Positions 59,048 through 64,000 of a stretch of DNA of 64,000 nucleotides are shown here, one piece after another. Below the pieces are notes generated by a model, which worked only from the letters and a program-made list of their open reading frames with translations, did no database searches and had not been told where the DNA came from. The stretch is from Lactarius indigo. Taxonomy: Eukaryota > Basidiomycota > Agaricomycetes > Russulales > Russulaceae. Where the stretch lies: NCBI GenBank assembly GCA_025766275.1, contig JAFKAC010000008.1, positions 682,001 through 746,000 on the forward strand, in the 5' to 3' direction. The first letter of the stretch is position 1; each line of letters opens with the position of its first letter. Made by a program: the position numbers and the translations under genes.

Positions 59048-59062
59048 TCACCCCCCTCCTTA
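59048..59062 (-). other. Polypurine tract
   Basis: Minus strand AAGGAGGGGGGTGA immediately before the 3' LTR, overlapping the pol stop codon TAA (59060-59062). This is the plus-strand primer of Ty3/gypsy replication. Confidence 0.75.
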
Positions 59063-62000
59063 AGGGTCGACGTCCGCGTTGGCCAATGTATCCACATGAT
59101 GAGCTTGCCAAGGCAAGGACGCGTAAATAAGAGCCGCTATTTTTCTAGGCGCGCCCGGGTTGGAGGAATGGAATTCCTTAACCATGTTAGGGGCGTGTGC
59201 TAGGTTTTTAGCCGGTTCCCATGTGTCCTCACCCTCACCATATCCTTTCCAACGGACGAGGTACTTAAGAGTACGACCGAAGAGTCTAGAGTCTCTTATG
59301 TGGTCGACTTCGTACTCTTCTTCTCCCTCGACCGTTACTGGATCGGGTGGTGGAGGCGTCAGCCCATTGACTTCGTTTCCTTTATAAGGAGAGAGGCGAT
59401 CTACATGAAATACATCATGGATCCGTAATGCAGGGGGTAGTGCAAGCTTATAATCAACGTCACTTGTGACTTTAGTGACTTCAAACGGGCCTAATTGCTT
59501 AGGTCCCAATTTGGACGATTGTTGATGTATCTTTATCTGTTTAGCTTGCAACCAGACCTTATCCCCAACGTTGAAGGAGTATGGCTTAGTCCTTTGTTCA
59601 ACGTCTGTCTGCATTCGCCTTTTACTTAGGCGTAGAGCTGCCTCTGCGTCCTTGTGAGCGGAAACTAAGTGCTGAAGGCGCTTGTCGAGCAATGGAATAC
59701 CCGTGGGTCTACCAGCGGGAATAGTGAAGTCAGGCGTGAAGCCGTATAGTAGCTCAAAGGGGGTATGACCCGTAGCTGAGTTGAGTCTACTATTGACTAC
59801 GAATTCCGCAGTAGGAAGCAGGTCTGCCCAGTCATCCTGTCTCTTGCTAATGAACATGCGCAGATATATCTCAACTTCTTGATTTTTGCGCTCAACCTGT
59901 CCATTAGCTTGAGGGTGATAGGCGGTAGTAAGACCTGCGTCTATTCCTAGTCGCTTGTAAAGGGCACGCATGCTTCGCGCTGCAAATTGGGGTCCTCTAT
60001 CGCTTATAACTTTGCGAGGGATCCCATGCAGGGGGAAGACTTGTTCAAAGTAGATGGATGCCACCCCATCAGCCGTAATCTGAGAAGTCACGGGGAACAG
60101 ATGAATCTGTTTGGTATAATGATCTACAATATTTAAGATCATATCTTTCCCACGTGACATAGGCAGTGGACCGATTAGATCGATCCCTACGATCTGCCAT
60201 GGTCCCTCAGGAACTTCTTGCGGCTGAATGGTTGCTTTTGGGTGTAGATCTTTGCGATATCGTTGGCATCGATCACATCCTTCTACGTATGAGGCAATAA
60301 AGCCTGACATGCGTGGCCACCAATAATAGCGACTAACTAGCTCTATGGTTCCATTCTTTCCAGGGTGTCCGGTTGTGACCGAGTCGTGGCAGGATTTTAC
60401 CACGTCCCTGCGAAGGGCACGATCGTTTGGGACATATAATTTACCCCGGTGGTAAATGAAACCATCTTCTTCTTCCCACATTAAGACGCCATCTGTGAGA
60501 GCTTTAGGAGCGGTCTTAGAAATACTTTTAAGACCGTCTATAACTTCAGCTTCTCTAATAGATGCGAGTTTAATGCGACTCCCTAAGGAGTCTATTTCAG
60601 GGACGAAGTGCGCTTTAGCGGCAGCTAGGAAATGCTCAGGTTTTAGCACCTGTACCTGGCGATTATCTTCAGAATCTCGGACTTGGTCTCGTGAGAAACG
60701 ACTCAATGCATCGGCTTGCATAGATTCTCCTTTCTTATAAGTGATTTTGAAGGCGAACCGACTTAAGAATAGAGCCCATCGAGCTTGGCGCCTATTCAAG
60801 TCTTTCATGGTTGCCCACCATTCCATATTCTTATGGTCGGTGATCACTTCAAAAGAGATGCCTTCGAGGAAATGTCTCCAGTCCTCTAAGGCGCGGATTA
60901 AGCCGAGCATCTCTCTGTCGTAAATCTCATAATTGCGCTCCTCTTTGCTCATAGACTGTGAGCGATACGCAATAGGGTGCCAGAGACCGTCCGGGTATTT
61001 CTGAGTTAAAATACCGCCAGTAGCAAATCCAGAAGCGTCAACCTCAACTCTAGTTGGAAGGTTCGGATCGTAAACCTTAAGAACAGGTTCTTGTACGAAT
61101 CTTTCCTTCAACTGGTCAAAGGCTTTCTGCTGTTCAGACTGCCATATCCAAGGAGTGTCTTTCTTAGTAAGGTCATGAAGGGGTCGGGCGATCGCCGCGA
61201 AATCCTTGATGAACCTTCTATAGAAATTGGCGAACCCGATGAATGCTCTTACTTCTTTGAGCGTAGTCGGGGTCGGCCACTCCCTTACTGCAGAGACCTT
61301 GCCAGGGTCCATCTGCACTTCTCCGGGACGGATAATCATCCCAAGGTACTCCATTTCTTGCTTTTCGAAATCGCACTTCTCAGGCTTGAGATAGAGGTCG
61401 TATTGTTCTAACCGTGTTAACACTTCGCGTACTATTTTGCGATGATGTTTAAGGTTATCACTATAGATGAGAATGTCATCCATGTATACGGCAACCTCTC
61501 CTTGTGCGATGAGATCAGCAAAGACGGCGTTCATTAAGGCTTGGAAGGTGGCAGGGCTATTAGTCATGCCGAAGTACATGACTTTTGGCTCGTATAGACC
61601 CCTGTTGGTGACAATGGCACCTTTCCATTCATCGCCTTCTTTGATGCGGATGTTATGATATCCCCATCGAACGTCGAATTTAGTGAAGTACTGAGCCCCC
61701 TTAAGCCTATTGATAATGTCGGCAGCGAGTGGAAGTGGATATCAGTTCTTAATGGTAATTTTGTTAAGACGCCGATAGTCTTGGACCAGACGGAGCTTGC
61801 CGTCCTTTTTCTTAATGAAGAATACAGGGGATGCCATCGGTGACTTAGATGGCACTAAATATCCTTTCCCTATATGTTCATCTAAGAATTTGTCCAATTC
61901 TACTTGCTCGCTTGGTGACATGGGGTACGTCTTGACTTTCCAGTGCTTGACTGCATCTGGTTCTAGGTCTATGGCGTGGTCCCATGGCTGATGCTCAGGG

Positions 62001-62947
62001 AGTCTCTGGGATTCCTCCTCAGAGAAAACTTTTGCGAAGTCACGATAGTGTTCAGGGACCATCTCTTCGAAGGTTTTCTTAGGTTTGGAGGTTATCGCTT
62101 TCTCGGCAATCTGCTGAGAGTACGTGAAACCGGCCAAACAGAAAACTTCGTCAGAGACTGTGTCTAACACTTTCTCCGCAAGGAGACGGCGGCGTTCCAT
62201 GCGATTCGCCATAATGCGCGTCACCTCTATCTCTATCTCCGGTGCAGCTATTTCAGCGCTGGAGTTGAGACGCATAGTACCTTCCTGCCAATTTATGTGC
62301 GGGTTCCGATGTCTAAGCCAAGGTAGTCCCAATATCACTCGTTCTGGGCCTAGTGAAGTGACCATAAAGTCGAACTTTTCTGCACTAGGACCAACTTTAA
62401 GGACGAGTGTTACTTTATGGGTGATACTACCGGCTTCATTGAGCGTCCCATCGATATTATATAAGGTAATGGGATGGTCCAGTGGAACCTGCAACATCTT
62501 GTGGCGGTCAGCATACTTTTTGTCTAGGAACAACGAAGTTGCCCCAGAGTCTACCATGGCTGCTACTTTTACAGTACGATGACGTCCTTGTAATTCAACA
62601 GAAATATGAAAATGAGATCTGCTATCTTTTGTTTCGGGAATAATACATGAGGAAAGCGCTGCATCAGAAATCATCACTTGCGGCGCTGCTACAATTTGTG
62701 GAGCAATCGGAACACTAATACTATTGTTCATCTCCGAGGCAGATGTAGATGTAGAATCAGAACAGGAAGCCGAGACATCACTACTATCAACATTACAGGC
62801 AGAAACGAAGTGGTACGTAGGAATTACAGATTGGTCTGAGTCCGAAACGAGGCGAGATCGTAGGCATATCTTACAACTACATGAAGCCGAGTCAACCGTA
62901 TCTGTTTTACAGGGGGAGTCCGCAGCTATGACTACCCCTGGATCTAA
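59060..62947 (-). pseudogene. Chromovirus pol polyprotein with one in-frame stop
   Basis: Encodes protease, reverse transcriptase, RNase H, integrase and a C-terminal chromodomain of a fungal Ty3/gypsy element. In order: aspartic protease VAAMVDSGATSLFLDKKYA; RT with KYLVPS-like KGYLVPSKSPMASPVFFIKK, VYMDDILIYSDN (YMDD active site); RNase H VEVDASGFATGGIL and ITDHKNMEWW; integrase zinc finger HPGKNGTIELVSRYYWWPRM with CDRCQRYR; DDE core GIDLIGPLP, ISDRGPQFAA and AYHPQANGQVERKNQE; chromodomain HIRDSRLFGRTLKYLVRWKG. The frame is open from 62947 for 72 codons before the first Met. A single TGA (61742-61744) lies where the family has Arg (TIKN-R-YPLPL), so as read the protein is cut in two. Confidence 0.88.
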
Positions 62948-62951
62948 AAAG
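62944..62951 (-). promoter_or_regulatory. Candidate -1 frameshift site at the gag stop
   Basis: Minus strand GGC-TTT-TTA-G: the gag frame reads GCT TTT TAG (stop), the pol frame lies -1 and reads GGC TTT TTA GAT. A run of five T lets the Phe tRNA re-pair after slipping back one base. The pol frame is open from here on. Confidence 0.45.
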
Positions 62952-64000
62952 CCGCCTTAAGAGCATTGATTTGCTCTTGTTGGGCTGTGAGCGCCGCCAA
63001 TAACTTTGCCACGTCTGCCTGGGACGTATTGGCTTTGGGCGGTGCGGGATTACTTGATTGGGCGGTGGAGGCCGCCGACTGACTGGAAGAAGGTTGGGAG
63101 GGGGTCTCCTCGCTACTGGCCGCAGCTTTCGCTTTGGCGGGTTTCCCCATGAATTTGAGCATGCAGACGGGTGCCCTATGTCCGACCTTTTGACAATGGT
63201 GGCACACGTCACGTTCGTGATTTCCATCCTTCTTTGAGTGGTCTTTAGAACCACACCTGTAACACTTGCCTTGCATGTGTTTTTGATAGTCTTGCCGGGT
63301 CTTTCCGCCGGATGCGGGCTTGCTCGTGCCGGATCCCTGCTGACGTGATGCGTCAACTTGCATCGCGTCTGGATCGGACGGCTTGCCTGCAGGCAAGATC
63401 GACTGGCTAGACGAACCGCCCTTCTTCTCCGAGTCCCTCTGTCTCAGTCGCTGATCTAGCGATTGTGAGACCTGTTTGAGGTCGTCGAAGTCGACGTGGG
63501 CCTTGTCCGTCAAGGCTAAGGCATCTTTTACGCGGTCCGAGAGACCGTCGTAGAAGCGGGTGCGGAGGTCTGCTTTTGACCATCCAGTCTGTCCAGAGTA
63601 CTGTTCGAACACGGATCGGTACTCTGCAACCGATCCGCGGCCCTGCTTTGTCTTCTTCAGCTGCTCCCTCGCTGTTTCTGTAGTGTCGAGGGGCGAGAAC
63701 CGCCGGTTGAACTCTTTGATGAATTCGTCCCAAGAGCTACCGAACGGAATGTTATTTGACTGAAGTTGTTCTAGGTAGGGGAGAGCCCATGACTTGGCTT
63801 CCCCTTCCATAAGGTTAAGGACCGCCATAATCCAGCGGTCTTCTGCCCGGAAGTACATGCCCTGGGCCGGGTCCCAGGTGTTCATAGCGTCCTGCTGTGA
63901 GCCTGCCCAATTGTGGAAGGCTGCAAGGAAGTGACGGGCATCTGTGGAGTTGCCTTTCCCATCCCATGCTTTGGGACGGGCCACTACTTCCTTGTGCTTA
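62944..64000 (-). CDS. Chromovirus gag (capsid/nucleocapsid), partial
   Basis: Structural polyprotein of the retrotransposon. The frame is open to the window edge, where it reads KHKEVVARPKAWDGKG, so the start lies outside. The capsid region has the retrotransposon gag pattern MYFRAEDRWIMAVLNLMEGE, KSWALPYLEQL, FIKEFNRRFSPLDTTETARE, QGRGSVAEYRSVFEQYSGQT. Nucleocapsid zinc knuckles are CYRCGSKDH...C and CHHCQKVGHRAPVC. The C-terminal Ser/Ala-rich tail ends in QQEQINALKAAF before TAG. Confidence 0.9.
   Translation of the reverse strand, partial: KHKEVVARPKAWDGKGNSTDARHFLAAFHNWAGSQQDAMNTWDPAQGMYFRAEDRWIMAVLNLMEGEAKSWALPYLEQLQSNNIPFGSSWDEFIKEFNRRFSPLDTTETAREQLKKTKQGRGSVAEYRSVFEQYSGQTGWSKADLRTRFYDGLSDRVKDALALTDKAHVDFDDLKQVSQSLDQRLRQRDSEKKGGSSSQSILPAGKPSDPDAMQVDASRQQGSGTSKPASGGKTRQDYQKHMQGKCYRCGSKDHSKKDGNHERDVCHHCQKVGHRAPVCMLKFMGKPAKAKAAASSEETPSQPSSSQSAASTAQSSNPAPPKANTSQADVAKLLAALTAQQEQINALKAAF

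Larger units (their letters stand above)
58261..64000 (-). mobile_element. Ty3/gypsy chromovirus LTR retrotransposon, 5' end outside the window
   Basis: Read on the minus strand: gag (from beyond 64000 to 62944), pol (62947-59060; protease, reverse transcriptase, RNase H, integrase, chromodomain), polypurine tract and 3' LTR (59047-58261). The 5' LTR and primer binding site lie to the right of the window. It is inserted in the pogo-type transposase gene; flanking bases GTAAG (58256-58260) are the candidate 5-bp target duplication, to be checked against the other side. ORFs are nearly intact, suggesting recent insertion. Confidence 0.9.

Noticed and set aside
61742..61744. RIP (repeat-induced point mutation) as the cause of the pol stop
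   Set aside because: RIP would leave many C-to-T changes; the rest of this roughly 3.9 kb pol frame is open, so a single deamination event is more fitting.

Overview
The window is nuclear DNA of a filamentous basidiomycete, most likely an Agaricomycete. The genes are dense and mostly protein-coding. Nearly every one is split by short introns of about 45-65 nt with GT..AG ends and CTAAC/CTGAC-like branch sites. The proteins present (DNMT5-type DNA methyltransferase, Zn2Cys6 regulator, F-box/LRR proteins, chromovirus, pogo and Tc1 transposons) fit that group. No operons, rRNA, CRISPR or convincing tRNA were seen. Exon joins were made by eye from splice signals and protein family resemblance; no search was run.

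Layout. 0-13 kb: the end of a Zn2Cys6 transcription factor, RNA polymerase III subunit RPC4, a purine phosphoribosyltransferase, a mitoferrin, a decayed 3.3 kb stretch holding duplicated pieces of the NAD(P)H-hydrate dehydratase gene, the intact dehydratase, and phosphoglucomutase. 14-22 kb: a damaged GH16 glucanase, a zinc-binding protein of unknown role, a sirtuin divergent from PEX7, an EFM7-like methyltransferase and CRIPT. 22.8-31 kb: a 7 kb DNMT5 gene (cytosine methyltransferase + zinc/RING + SNF2 ATPase) divergent from a DPP1-type lipid phosphatase. 32-42.7 kb: a CID-domain RNA-processing factor, ZW10, remains of a helical adaptor gene, RFC3, and ubiquitin-S27a. 43-52 kb: two F-box proteins, an ER J-protein, the PP2A B55 subunit and a small Cys-rich protein. 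52.4-64 kb: a transposon island with a pogo remnant, an orphan protein with PB1-like and SAM-like segments, an intact Tc1-type transposase, a pogo/Tigger transposase cut by an LTR, and a Ty3/gypsy chromovirus running off the right edge.

The point of greatest biological interest is DNMT5. Its N-terminus carries a textbook PCNA-binding (PIP) box and shows no chromodomain, which suggests replication-coupled maintenance methylation. The chromovirus in the same window has a single in-frame stop of the CGA-to-TGA type expected from deamination of methylated CpG, and a T-run at the gag stop that would allow a -1 shift into pol.

A technical caution: genes between about 14 and 46 kb (GH16, sirtuin, PEX7, DNMT5, CID protein, ZW10, RFC3, FBXO9 and others) carry about 20 frame lesions, nearly all single extra bases. 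Genes at 0-13 kb and the transposon ORFs are clean. This looks more like local consensus errors than pseudogenes.
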